NCBI GenBank assembly: GCA_016704305.1
Contig: JADJAL010000001.1
Location: forward strand, 62,001-126,000
Origin: Haliea sp.
Lineage (GTDB): Bacteria; Pseudomonadota; Gammaproteobacteria; Pseudomonadales; Halieaceae
Length of the DNA stretch: 64,000 nucleotides
Direction of reading: 5' to 3'
The notes under the pieces: model-generated
Seen by the model: only the letters and a program-made list of their open reading frames with translations
Database searches by the model: none
Told to the model about the DNA's origin: nothing
Position numbers and translations under genes: made by a program
Shown: piece after piece, positions 8,951 to 17,697 of the stretch
Position numbering within the stretch: position 1 is the stretch's first letter
Layout: each line of letters starts with the position of its first letter

Positions 8951-9535
8951 TCAGTTTTCCGGTACGGCAGGAATATGCAGCTCGCGTCGATTCACCAACG
9001 GCCGTCGATAGGAGATATCCTTGCTGCTGCGCGCTGCCACGCCATTGAGCTGGGCATCCGCCACTTCGGCAAACGGAATCGGCATGGTGGGAACCATGCC
9101 TGACCACTCGATTGCGTTGGTGCGCAGCGCAATCTTCCACAGCCCTTTGCGCTTCTCCAGTCGATCGATGTAACGGCCACCGGCCATCCAGTTGCTCGCA
9201 TCGCGATTGCGACCGACGAACAGGTAGTACGTCTCGGTGTGCGCAGTATCGCCGGCGAGATCGCAGCTGTGGTTCAGCAGGTTGTGGTGCGTCGACGACT
9301 GCCCGCGTTCATGCAATTTCCTGGCCCACTCGTACAGCTTGAACGGACTGCCGACAAACTCGCCTGCGGCGATGATCGCATCGCTGTGGAATGCACTGAG
9401 GAACAGCGACTTGTCGAAACGGTCCATACCGCGACTGAAGCGAACCAGGCAGTCGAGGATATCCTGGCGGTCGAGCAGTTGCGCGAGCCTGGCCAGCGTC
9501 GCAGTCTCATCAGCAGCAATAGCACCGTCCTTCAT
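8951..9535 (-). CDS. SnoaL-like (NTF2-fold) protein
   Basis: 194 aa. The ATG at 9535 overlaps the stop of the upstream dehydrogenase (ATGA at 9535-9532), which fixes the start and indicates coupled translation. The N-terminal half shows DILDCLVRFSRGMDRFD, the same signature as the next gene, and later THHNLLNHSCDL and GRYIDRLEKRKGLWKI, typical of the SnoaL/NTF2 fold. It probably acts on the same cyclic intermediate as its operon partners or helps form the pocket of a partner enzyme. That is inference from position. Confidence 0.77.
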   Translation of the reverse strand: MKDGAIAADETATLARLAQLLDRQDILDCLVRFSRGMDRFDKSLFLSAFHSDAIIAAGEFVGSPFKLYEWARKLHERGQSSTHHNLLNHSCDLAGDTAHTETYYLFVGRNRDASNWMAGGRYIDRLEKRKGLWKIALRTNAIEWSGMVPTMPIPFAEVADAQLNGVAARSSKDISYRRPLVNRRELHIPAVPEN

Positions 9536-10458
9536 TGCGAATCCGCGCCTCCCTTCCTGGCCATGTCGAAACTGTAGCCGATGTGCTCGGCATGGCCGTT
9601 GGGCACGGGCGACAGGATCAGCGGATCGCGCCTGTCGCTGATCGCATCCATCTGCCGCGCCACGTCTTCGATAGTCCACGCGCTCTGGTACACGCCGCGT
9701 GTTTCGACGACATAGGCCTTCGCCACGCGACCGGCTATCGAGGTCAGCATCTCACCCGTGATGGAACAGGATTCATGCGCCAGCCACGCGACCGCAGGCG
9801 CCACCAGTTCCGGTGACATCGGCGGGTAGACGCTGGTATCGCGCCCTTCTGCCATGCGCGTCACAGCAGCGGGCACGATGGCATTGCATTTCACGCCCTC
9901 TGCAGCGCCCTCCAATGCAATGACATTGGAAAGCCCAATCAGCCCGCCCTTGGCGGCGCAGTAATTCGCCTGGTTATAACTGCCGTACAGGCCGCCGATG
10001 GAGGTGGTCAGCACCACACGTCCGTAACCCGCCGCGCACATCAGCGCGAACGCCGGTCGCACGACATGGAACGCGCCGCGCAGGTGAACGTCGAGTACGG
10101 TATCGAAATCCTCCTGTGTCATCTCCTTCAGCGGCGCGCCGCGCACGGTACCCGCGTTGTGGATGAGGATGTCGATGCGCCCGTAAGCGTTGAGCGCGGC
10201 ATCGATAATGGCCTGGCCTCCCGCCGGCGTGGCCACCGACTCGGTGCAGGCGATCGCCTCGCCACCGGCCGCCCGAATTTGTGCAACGACGTCCTGCGCC
10301 GGGCCGGCGTCCATATCGTTGCCTTTCATGCTGACGCCGGGGTCGTTGACGACAACCTTCGCGCCGCGAGCGGCGAGCAGCAGCGCGTACGCGCGGCCCA
10401 ACCCCCTCCCCGCGCCGGTGATGACAGCGACGCGATCATCGAATCTCAGTTCTGGCAT
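9532..10458 (-). CDS. Short-chain dehydrogenase, 3-hydroxyacyl-CoA dehydrogenase-like (MFE-2 type)
   Basis: 308 aa. The classical SDR cofactor motif is VITGAGRGLGRAY (about 13-25), an acidic DPGV follows the second strand, NAG is at about 100, and the active site is TSIGGLYGSYNQANYCAAKGG with Ser about 152, Tyr about 165 and Lys about 169. Overall it resembles the dehydrogenase part of peroxisomal multifunctional enzyme type 2 and of bacterial steroid/fatty-acyl pathways, where it oxidises a 3-hydroxyacyl-CoA with NAD+. It is followed by a coupled SnoaL gene and preceded, 15 nt away, by another SDR. Confidence 0.85.
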   Translation of the reverse strand: MPELRFDDRVAVITGAGRGLGRAYALLLAARGAKVVVNDPGVSMKGNDMDAGPAQDVVAQIRAAGGEAIACTESVATPAGGQAIIDAALNAYGRIDILIHNAGTVRGAPLKEMTQEDFDTVLDVHLRGAFHVVRPAFALMCAAGYGRVVLTTSIGGLYGSYNQANYCAAKGGLIGLSNVIALEGAAEGVKCNAIVPAAVTRMAEGRDTSVYPPMSPELVAPAVAWLAHESCSITGEMLTSIAGRVAKAYVVETRGVYQSAWTIEDVARQMDAISDRRDPLILSPVPNGHAEHIGYSFDMARKGGADSQ

Positions 10459-10473
10459 GTGCTCTCCTGTTAT

Positions 10474-11337
10474 TTAATTGATCGGCGCGTAGATGGGCGC
10501 TCCGCGCTGTGCGCGCAAAGATGGCGGCATGCTGCCGTCGATATCCGTCACGCCATACTGCTGTGCAAGTTCGGCGGTGATAAATGTACCGCCGGAGCGT
10601 GCCATGATGTTCGGATCGGTCGCCAGCGCGGCGATTACCCGCCCGGGAAATTCAGTGGATGACCCCACGGTGGGATTCGTCACCGTGCTGGATGCCATCG
10701 CGGGATTCTCTGCCAGCGCGCGCTCGGCGCGCTCGGTGAACGTCAGTCCCATCCACAGCGACAGCGAGCAGACGTTGTGCGGCTTGAGTTCAATCGCCAT
10801 GTCGCGCGCCATCCTGTCGACCGCCGCCTTGCACAGGCCGAAGACCACGCCGTAGGTATAGGCGATCCCGGTGTAACCCGAGGTGGCGACGATCAGGCCA
10901 CCGCGCTGCGGCACCATCATCCGCGCAGCGTGCGAGGCGGCAACGTAGTTCGAACGCACGCCGACATCCACCATGTCCCAGTAACTGAGCGGCTTCTCCC
11001 AAAAGGGCGCCGGTTCTATCAGCGTGTCGGGCAGTGCAAAGGCGTTGTTCACGAGCAGATCGAGGCGGCCCTGCTCTGCCCTCACCTGCGCGAACAACGC
11101 GGCCACCTGCTCGTCCTGCGCGTGGTCCACCTGCACGGCGATGCCTTTGCCGCCGCGCCTGTCCACTTCCGCTGCAGTTTCGGCAACAGTGCCCGGCAGT
11201 GCATGCGCGCCCGCTGCCACGGTGCGACCGGTGACGTAGACCGTTGCGCCTTCGCTGGCGAGGGCCAGCGCAATGCCCTTGCCAATGCCGCGACTGGCGC
11301 CGGTCACGACGGCGACCTTGCCCGACAGTGAGGCCAT
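10474..11337 (-). CDS. Short-chain dehydrogenase (DHRS1-like) with Phe in place of the catalytic Tyr
   Basis: 287 aa. The Rossmann motif VVTGASRGIGKGIA (about 10-23), NNA (about 98) and the DHRS1-like body LIVATSGYTGIAYTYG are clear. The position of the YxxxK motif reads VVFGLCKAAVDRM. Aligned on KAAVDRMARDMAIEL, the catalytic tyrosine is phenylalanine (codon TTC), and the lysine is kept. The enzyme may therefore be inactive as a dehydrogenase, may use a nearby tyrosine (AYTYG lies 4-6 residues before), or may reflect a one-base sequence error (TAC to TTC). It lies in the eight-gene minus-strand operon between the MaoC hydratase and the MFE-2-like dehydrogenase. Confidence 0.82.
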   Translation of the reverse strand: MASLSGKVAVVTGASRGIGKGIALALASEGATVYVTGRTVAAGAHALPGTVAETAAEVDRRGGKGIAVQVDHAQDEQVAALFAQVRAEQGRLDLLVNNAFALPDTLIEPAPFWEKPLSYWDMVDVGVRSNYVAASHAARMMVPQRGGLIVATSGYTGIAYTYGVVFGLCKAAVDRMARDMAIELKPHNVCSLSLWMGLTFTERAERALAENPAMASSTVTNPTVGSSTEFPGRVIAALATDPNIMARSGGTFITAELAQQYGVTDIDGSMPPSLRAQRGAPIYAPIN

Positions 11338-11360
11338 TGCAATATCTCCGCTTGCGCCGG

Positions 11361-12524
11361 CTACTTCTTCGGCAATTCGATTTCCGCTTTAGCGGTCGCC
11401 ATGGTGGTGCCGCTCTGGTCTTTCATCTTGCAATCGACCTGCACCAGGTTGCGACCATCCGCGTCCACCAGTTTGTCGATCACTGTCCCGGTCATGAAGG
11501 TGGCATCACCGGTGAACGCCGGGCTGCGATAGGCGGAGTTGCAGTGCACCACCTGGCCCCACTCGCCCGCCCAACCGGAGAGGTAATCCAGTATCCATGC
11601 GCCCATCGATGCGCCGTAACCATAGCCGCGCGGCATGCCCACGCGCTGTGCCCACGCCGGGAACAGGTGGCCACGCGAAGGACCAAAATACGCGCCGTCG
11701 GTAAGCTCGGGATTGTCGCGCTCCATCACGGGGTCGTTCTCGTGGCCCGCAAACTCCTCGGTGAAGCCGAATGCCGCCATGTCCATGCCGGGGCGATGCG
11801 TGCCGCCCCACACGGTGAACAGGTAGGCGCGCCACTCCGTCGCGAAACTGGCGATGCTGTGCGGACCCATCACTCGCACGGGCAGCTCACTGCCAACGGC
11901 GACATCGTCCCAGTAGCGCTTGCCGTGGCCGAGGTCATGCATCATCTTGATGAATTCGTATTTCTTTATTTCCAGCGCTTTCAGCTCGTCTTCGCTCCAC
12001 ACCGGATCGTCGGTGGCATCCAGCGCACCTTTTTCAATGGCCAGGTCGCGGCGATAACGAATCGACGTCGAGCGCTGCTTGGCGATGTAATCGCCGTTCT
12101 GGTTGTAGTAGTTATTGTCGCCGCGCTGGAAGCACGTGGGCCCGGCAAAGCTGGTTTGCTTTATCACATAGTCGAACGGAATTTTTTCGTTCACGATTTC
12201 ATCGCCGCCAAAAATGCGCGGGCCGTAAAACCACCATTCGTCCCCGCCAAAGATCAGGTGCGAATCGGGAATAAAGCCGACACAGGCCGGACCGGCACCG
12301 TGTCCGTCATCCGTGGCGACCGCGAATGACAGCGGCGCAACGAGGCGACCATAACGGCCCTCGGCTGCAAAATCATGGTCGTAGTGCAGCAGGTTTGGAT
12401 AGTGCATCGCCTGCACCCAGCGCCGGAAATCGGTGTTATTCAATGGCTCTTTCATGCGCGCCGGTGCTATCGGCTTGCCCATTTGTTTCTCAAGATCCGA
12501 ACAATCCAGGGTTTTGTCGTTCAT
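11361..12524 (-). CDS. MaoC-like double-hotdog enoyl-CoA hydratase/dehydratase
   Basis: 387 aa. The ATG at 12524 has GGTGGA 6-7 nt upstream; a GTG at 12536 is an alternative. Two hotdog domains are seen: an N-terminal FAS1-dehydratase-like one (about 20-190) and a C-terminal MaoC-like one (about 220-385) ending GTTMATAKAEIELPKK. The first has the segment HYPNLLHYDHDF followed by RYGRLVAPLSFAV, resembling the hydratase motif with its Asn/His pair and YG...AP. Such proteins hydrate or dehydrate acyl-CoA intermediates, including bulky side-chain substrates in steroid/terpenoid breakdown. It is flanked by a lactonase-like propeller and an SDR in the same operon. Confidence 0.8.
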   Translation of the reverse strand: MNDKTLDCSDLEKQMGKPIAPARMKEPLNNTDFRRWVQAMHYPNLLHYDHDFAAEGRYGRLVAPLSFAVATDDGHGAGPACVGFIPDSHLIFGGDEWWFYGPRIFGGDEIVNEKIPFDYVIKQTSFAGPTCFQRGDNNYYNQNGDYIAKQRSTSIRYRRDLAIEKGALDATDDPVWSEDELKALEIKKYEFIKMMHDLGHGKRYWDDVAVGSELPVRVMGPHSIASFATEWRAYLFTVWGGTHRPGMDMAAFGFTEEFAGHENDPVMERDNPELTDGAYFGPSRGHLFPAWAQRVGMPRGYGYGASMGAWILDYLSGWAGEWGQVVHCNSAYRSPAFTGDATFMTGTVIDKLVDADGRNLVQVDCKMKDQSGTTMATAKAEIELPKK

Positions 12525-12579
12525 ACGTGGTTCCACCGTGATGTGATTGCGTTATGTGATTGCGTGATGTGATTGATTG

Positions 12580-14176
12580 TCAGTGTTTGCCAGGATGCAG
12601 CGCGAGAATGCTGCCGTCGGCATCGCCAGAAAGGTACAGCGTGCCGTCCGCCGTCCCGGTGATGCCTGCAAAGGGTCCCATGGGGCCGGACATATCGCCG
12701 ATCGCGCCGAGAAACTTGGGCACCACGCCGGCGGGCGCGCCGACCGGTAGTGCGCTCGCGATCGTGCGGCGGACACCGCTGCGCAGGTCGCACTCGATGA
12801 GCTCCTTTGCGCCGGTATCGACGACGTAGAGCAAATCGTTGCGCACAAAAATACCCTGCGGCTGTTGCAGGCCGTCCAGCACCGTATCGACACCGCCGCG
12901 ATGCAGCCTGGCCACCCGGCCCGCGCCGCTTTCGGAGACCAGGCAGGTGCCGTCCGCACCGAGCGCGACACCCATCGGGCGCTGCAAGCCGCTGGCCAGC
13001 GTTTCGATCTTGCCCGCGCACGCGGACAGCACACGGCCCGTACCAAGCTCGGCGAATATCACCGTGTCCGCAGGCGCGAGTGCGACGCCATATAACTGAT
13101 CGAAGCCACTGGCGAGTACCTGGTGCGACTGGCTGGCGGGTTGGTAGCGCGCAACAACGCCGTTGGCAGTGGTAACTATCATCGCGCCGCGACCGGCAGC
13201 GGCAACGCCACGGATGTAGCCCGGGCAGCCCGGCGTGAACAACATGCCGGCAACCTGCGGCGCCCCCCCCGACTGCAGCGTGTAGCAATACGGTCCGTCG
13301 GCGATGAACAGCACGCCGTCGTCGTCTACCGCCAGATCCAGCGGCCAGTTAAATCCGTCGGGCAGCAGCGAGCGCACCTGGCCCGGCGCGACGATTTCGT
13401 TGATCTGCCCGGAAATGCTGGACACGAACAGGCGGTCGCCGACAAACGCCAGGTTGTCGAGGCCGGGCGCGATATCCGCCAGCACCGTGCGCTCACCTGT
13501 GCGCGGGTCGATACGCAGCACCTGGCCACTCGCCACCTGCGTGGAAACGATATTCCCGCTGGATCGAACTTACCGCGTCCGGTACGCCGAGATCGCCGGC
13601 GATAACTTCGGGTGTACCGCCTTCAGGTGAGACACGCCAGATTTCGTTGGTGCCCATCACCGGCATATACAGCATGCCGTCCGGCCCCACGGCCATCGCG
13701 TTGGGCATCGGTACATTGTCCAGCAGCACGCGCGGCGCGCCGCCGTGCAAATCCAGTTCCAGGATGCGCCCGCCGATACGGCATTCACCTGCGAACAGGC
13801 GGCCGTTGTGGAAGGTGATGGGATTGGCGCAGGGCATATCGCCGTACAGCACACGCGTCTGGCCGTTCGGGGAACGCACGCTCACCCGGCCTTCGGTGAT
13901 TTCGGTGGCATACAGGTTGCCGTCATCATCAAATGCCAGGTCATCCGGCGCGACGATATCGCCACCCATCGGACTGATCGCTGACACGACGCCGGTGGCA
14001 ACATCCACGGCGCTGATCTGGCTGCCGGATACCTGCGCCACGTACAGCCGTCCGTCGGGGCCTGTGCGCAAACCGTTGGCGCCGAACAACCGACTCGGCG
14101 GCGTGAGCGGCTGCAAGGTCCAGCCGTCGGCGACGCGCGACGCGGTGGGTGCTGTATAGCGTCCGCTGCTCGTCAT
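12580..14176 (-). CDS. SMP-30/gluconolactonase-like beta-propeller protein, double length, one frameshift
   Basis: About 530 aa when two frames are joined. The first part (14176 to about 13570) and the second (about 13570 to 12580) meet where DLGVPDAV should continue as KFDPAGNIVSTQVASGQVL. A missing base near 13569-13572 (GGTAAGTTC on the minus strand) explains the break. Repeated blades such as GLRTGPDGRLYVAQ, DDLAFDDDGNLYATE, LDLAVDDDGVLFIADG and MGVALGADGTCLVSE are those of SMP-30/NHL propellers. Gluconolactonases of about 300 aa have one six-bladed propeller; this one is nearly twice as long. Lactone hydrolysis would fit a pathway with a Baeyer-Villiger enzyme; that is inference. No signal peptide was seen. 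Confidence 0.7.
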
Positions 14177-14230
14177 GCGCAGAGGCAGCCGAGCGCCACG
14201 GCGAACGTCAGGCCGCCGCGCGCGATGACG

Positions 14231-15074
14231 TCATTCACCTTTCATGGCCTTGAGAAAATCCGCATTGGTCACCAGTACCGGTGTGTTGTCCTCTGCGAGG
14301 TGCGACCATTTGAGGCGGATGCCACCGTCGACCGTCAGGCACTGGCCTGTCATATAGGTGGACATATCGGACAACAGGAACAGCACGGTGCCCCGCGATC
14401 TCTTCGAGGTCGCCCTTGCGTCCCATCGGAATCGCACGGCGCTCCAGTTCCGGGTCGGGCGGCAACATCGAGGACGCCGCCACCATCGCGCCGGGCGCCA
14501 CCGCATTGACGCGGATGTTGGACGCTACGAATTCGAGCGCCATCGTGCGCACCACCGCCAGCACGGCTGCCTTCGCCGCGCCGTAACCCACGTTGTATGG
14601 CATGGGCCCGAGACCGGTGATCGAGGAGATCGCCACCAGCGAACCCGCCCTGCCCTGCGCCTGCAACTCAGCTGCTACCGCCTGGCTGATAAAAAACATG
14701 GAATCGAGGTTTTTGGAAAACAGCGCATCCCAGTTGCCGCGCGAGACACGCGTCGACGGCCCCCAGCTCGCGGGAGGTCCGCCACCGACCACAGTGACCA
14801 GTCCGTGCAGGGCGCCCTTCGTCCGCCGCACACAGTCCATCACGGTGGCCACGCCCTCGTCGGTCTCCACGTCTGCGACCAGCGGGATAACCGACAACCC
14901 CTGCGTTATCAGCGGCCCGAGGTGTTCCTCGAGATTCGCCGGGGTGCGACTGACGCCGATGACAGTCGCGCCGGCCTGTGCCGCCATGCGTGTCACCGTC
15001 GTGCCCAGGCTGCCACCACCGGCGCCAGCAACAACAACGATGCGATTATCAAGCTGCAGGAGATTTTTCGACAT
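14231..15074 (-). CDS. Short-chain dehydrogenase, one frameshift near the C-terminus
   Basis: About 280 aa. The N-terminal frame runs from 15074 and has VVVAGAGGGSLGTTV as nucleotide motif and SSITGLGPMPYNVGYGAAK as active site (Ser, Tyr, Lys all present). After GDLEEIAG the frame must change: the other frame gives TVLFLLSDMSTYMTGQ then LTVDGGIRLKW, the normal SDR C-terminus, ending at 14231. The shift falls in the C4 run at 14391-14394 (GGGG on the coding strand), so one extra G is likely. The 5-residue-longer glycine motif is slightly unusual. It is the second gene of the operon, 33 nt after the first SDR, and probably oxidises a ring or side-chain hydroxyl. Confidence 0.78.
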
Positions 15075-15107
15075 GCTGCCCTCTCGTGAGTATCAATCAG
15101 TCGCCGT

Positions 15108-15869
15108 TCAATCGGCGTTTAAAATTTCGGGCGACAGGTATTTCGTCGATGACCAACCGCCATCCACGACAATCGTCTGCCCATTGATGAACGCGCCGCC
15201 CGGCGAGCACAGGAACGCGATCGTGCTGGCCACATCGTCCACCGTACCCAGGCGGGTATTCGGTGTCGTGCCAATGTTCGCGCGCCGAAACGCCTTGTCA
15301 TTCAGGCGCTCCCTGACCATGTCCGTCATCGTGACACCGGGCGCGACACAATTGGCGCGAATGCCCTGTGCGCCGTATTCGCAGGCCATGTGCAACGTCA
15401 GCGCGGTGAGCCCGCCCTTGGCGGCGGAATACGCGCCACCGCGACGACCACCCACGACTGCGTAAGTCGACGTGACATTGATGATCGCGGCGCCGGGTTG
15501 CATATGCGCAATCACATCGCGCGCGATGCGAAACGGTGCGCGCAACATGATGCCGAGGAAATGATCAAGCGTCGCGTCATCCGTTTCATGCAGCGGCTTG
15601 GGGCTGCCGATACCGGCATTGTTGATCAGGTAATCGATGCGCCCGAAGCGCGCCAGCGCCAGATTCACAATCGCCTGCGGAGCGTCGTCAGCAGTGATAT
15701 CAACAGACAGCGTCGCGACGCGCTGCGGATCGCCAAGCTCGCGCGCCAGCGCCTCGAGTTTGTCGGCGCTGCGGCCCACGCCCACGACAGCCATGCCCAT
15801 GCCGTGCAGTTGTTTTGCGGTAGCGAGGCCAATGCCGCTGCCCGCGCCGGTAACAATCGCCACCTCCAT
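15108..15869 (-). CDS. Short-chain dehydrogenase/reductase
   Basis: 253 aa classical SDR. TGAGSGIG is at about 7-14, DI before the second helix region, NNAG at about 88, and the catalytic NVTSTYAVVGGRRGGAYSAAK has Ser, Tyr and Lys. The C-terminal INGQTIVVDGGWSS is typical. It is the first gene of the eight-gene minus-strand operon and diverges from the acyl-CoA ligase gene. The substrate is probably a secondary alcohol or ketone intermediate. Confidence 0.87.
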   Translation of the reverse strand: MEVAIVTGAGSGIGLATAKQLHGMGMAVVGVGRSADKLEALARELGDPQRVATLSVDITADDAPQAIVNLALARFGRIDYLINNAGIGSPKPLHETDDATLDHFLGIMLRAPFRIARDVIAHMQPGAAIINVTSTYAVVGGRRGGAYSAAKGGLTALTLHMACEYGAQGIRANCVAPGVTMTDMVRERLNDKAFRRANIGTTPNTRLGTVDDVASTIAFLCSPGGAFINGQTIVVDGGWSSTKYLSPEILNAD

Positions 15870-15983
15870 CGTCGATACCCTCGTTCTTCTTATCCTGTTG
15901 CTCGGCGAGTCGTCGCAGGGAGCAAACCACAGTGAGCTGTATTATAATCACCCCTGTTGATTATTCATAGGCCGGGAGAGGAA
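15870..15983. promoter_or_regulatory. Divergent promoter region between the SDR operon and the CoA-ligase gene
   Basis: 114 nt. A perfect palindrome ATTATAAT (15941-15948) supplies a TATAAT -10 on both strands (15943-15948 on +, 15946-15941 on -). No good -35 hexamer is found at 16-18 nt on either strand, so activation by a regulator is possible. The two outward transcripts serve the same putative pathway. Confidence 0.4.
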
Positions 15984-16021
15984 ATGTCATCCACAGGATT
16001 TTGTCGCGTGGCGAGCGCATG
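15984..16021 (+). other. 12-codon upstream ORF, or misframed true start, of the CoA-ligase gene
   Basis: A good ribosome binding site (GGGAGAGG) lies just before ATG 15984. The frame reads MSSTGFCRVASA and ends with TGA overlapping the ligase ATG at 16019 (ATGA). The ligase ATG itself has no good ribosome binding site. This is either a leader peptide that couples translation, or the real N-terminus cut off by an indel, as in several other genes here. Confidence 0.35.
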
Positions 16022-17675
16022 ACGGGCACAAGGCGCAGCATCGCCGGCCGCTCGGTACGCTGGGATGAAGAGCGCGCCAGGTCAGCCTATGCGCAGGGTC
16101 ACTGGGTGCGTGCAACGCTGGCCGACGCGCTGGCACGTACCGCGGCGGACGCACCGGAGCGCGTACTGGTCATCGACGGCGAGGTGCGCCTGAACGCACG
16201 CGACCTGCAGCAAAGTGCCACCGCGCTGGCACAGGTGCTGGCACAGCGCTTTCCCCAGGGAAGCGTGATCTCATTTATGTTGCCGAACTGGCACGAGGCC
16301 GCCGTCATCTACCTCGCCACGACGCTGGCCGGGATGGTCGCGCACCCGGTGTTGCCGTCCATGCGCGAGTATGACCTGCGCTTCATGTTGCAGGATGTCG
16401 GAAGTTGCATGATTTTTATTCCCGAGGAATTTCGCGGGCATCAGTGTGCGCGGATGCTGCAGGCGGTTGTCGCGCAACTGGCTGCACCGCCGGAAGTCGT
16501 TGTCGTCAGGGGCGACTGCGGGCCGCATCTGGCCTATGACGCTTTGTTCCACGCGATCACGGCCTGCCCTTTGCCCACGCTTGAACCGGACGCGGTGCGC
16601 ATGATCATGTACACCTCCGGCACCACCGGCAGCCCCAAGGGCGTGATGCACAGCCACAACTCGCTGCATGCACTTATCCGGCAGCTCGGCACACATTGGC
16701 AGATAGCGCCCGGAGATACATTCCTTGTCGGCTCGCCGATCAGCCATATCGGCGGTTCCATCTACGCGTTTGAATGCCCGCTGCTGCTCGGCACCACAGC
16801 CGTGCTGATGGAACGCTGGGATGCCGAGGACGCCGTGCATCTGCTGCAAGCCGAACACTGCACGCATTTCGCCGGTGCCACGCCGTTCCTGGTCCAGGTG
16901 CTGGCCGCCGCCAGGCGAGCAGGAACACGCCTGCCCGATCTCAAGCTGTTCGTGTGCGGCGGCGCTTCGGTACCACCGTCACTGATTCGCGAAGCGGCGG
17001 CGTATTTTGAGCGCGCCGTGGTGACACGCGTCTACGGCTCGACGGAAGTGCCGGTCACGACAGTGGGTGTCATGGACAGGGGCGATGTCGCGCATGCGGC
17101 GGAGACCGACGGCAGGGCCGGACTTGCGAACATCAAACTCAGTGGCGGCAATCATGCGGGCATTCGCGCAGACAATGGCGCAGGGATTAGCGCCGACAGT
17201 GTTGCCGACAGTGGCGAAGTTTGCGCTCAGGGCCCGCAGATGCTGGTCGGCTACAGTCATCCCGAGGACGAGGCCGAGGTCTTCGACGCGCAGGGCTACT
17301 ACCGCACTGGCGATCCGGCAGTGGGTGGACGGCGGTTATCTGGTGATTTCGGGCCGGCTCAAGGACATCATCATTCGCAATGGCGAGAATATCGCACCGA
17401 AGGAAGTGGAAGACATTTTGAGCGTCCATCCTGATATCGCGGAAATTGCGATTGTGGGCCTGCCCGATGCAAAAACAGGTGAGCGCGCCTGCGCCGTGAT
17501 TGTTGCGACTGGCGCTGTGCATCCCGATGTCGCCAGCCTGCGCGTATTCCTCGACGCGCGGGGGGTGGCGAAATTCAAGATGCCGGAACAGGTTGTAATC
17601 CAGGACGCGCTGCCGAAAAACGCCACAGGCAAGGTGCTGAAGCACCAGTTACGCGCCGAACTGAGCCAAAGATAG
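16019..17675 (+). CDS. AMP-forming acyl-CoA synthetase/ligase, one frameshift
   Basis: About 550 aa when joined. The adenylate-forming P-loop YTSGTTGSPKGVMHSH (about 196-211) and the YGSTEVPVTT motif (about 340) are in the first frame, along with YYRTGD (about 432). The rest (WVDGGYLVISGRLKDIIIR, then NATGKVLKHQL with the C-terminal catalytic lysine) is in another frame, so an indel lies near 17318-17325. The enzyme would activate a carboxylic acid as acyl-AMP and then acyl-CoA, feeding the SDR/MaoC operon that diverges from it. An internal stretch rich in Gly/Ala/Asp (about 375-400) looks like a loop insertion. Confidence 0.82.
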
Positions 17676-17697
17676 ATCCATTTGTTTGGGTAGCGGC

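Noticed and set aside
11244..12329. 361-codon + strand frame
   Set aside because: Antisense to the MaoC-like and SDR genes; no motifs and no ribosome binding site.
15108..16021. Regular CRISPR-like or phage-like structure in the divergent region
   Set aside because: Only one short palindrome is present; no spaced repeats, integrase or cas-like genes occur anywhere in the window.
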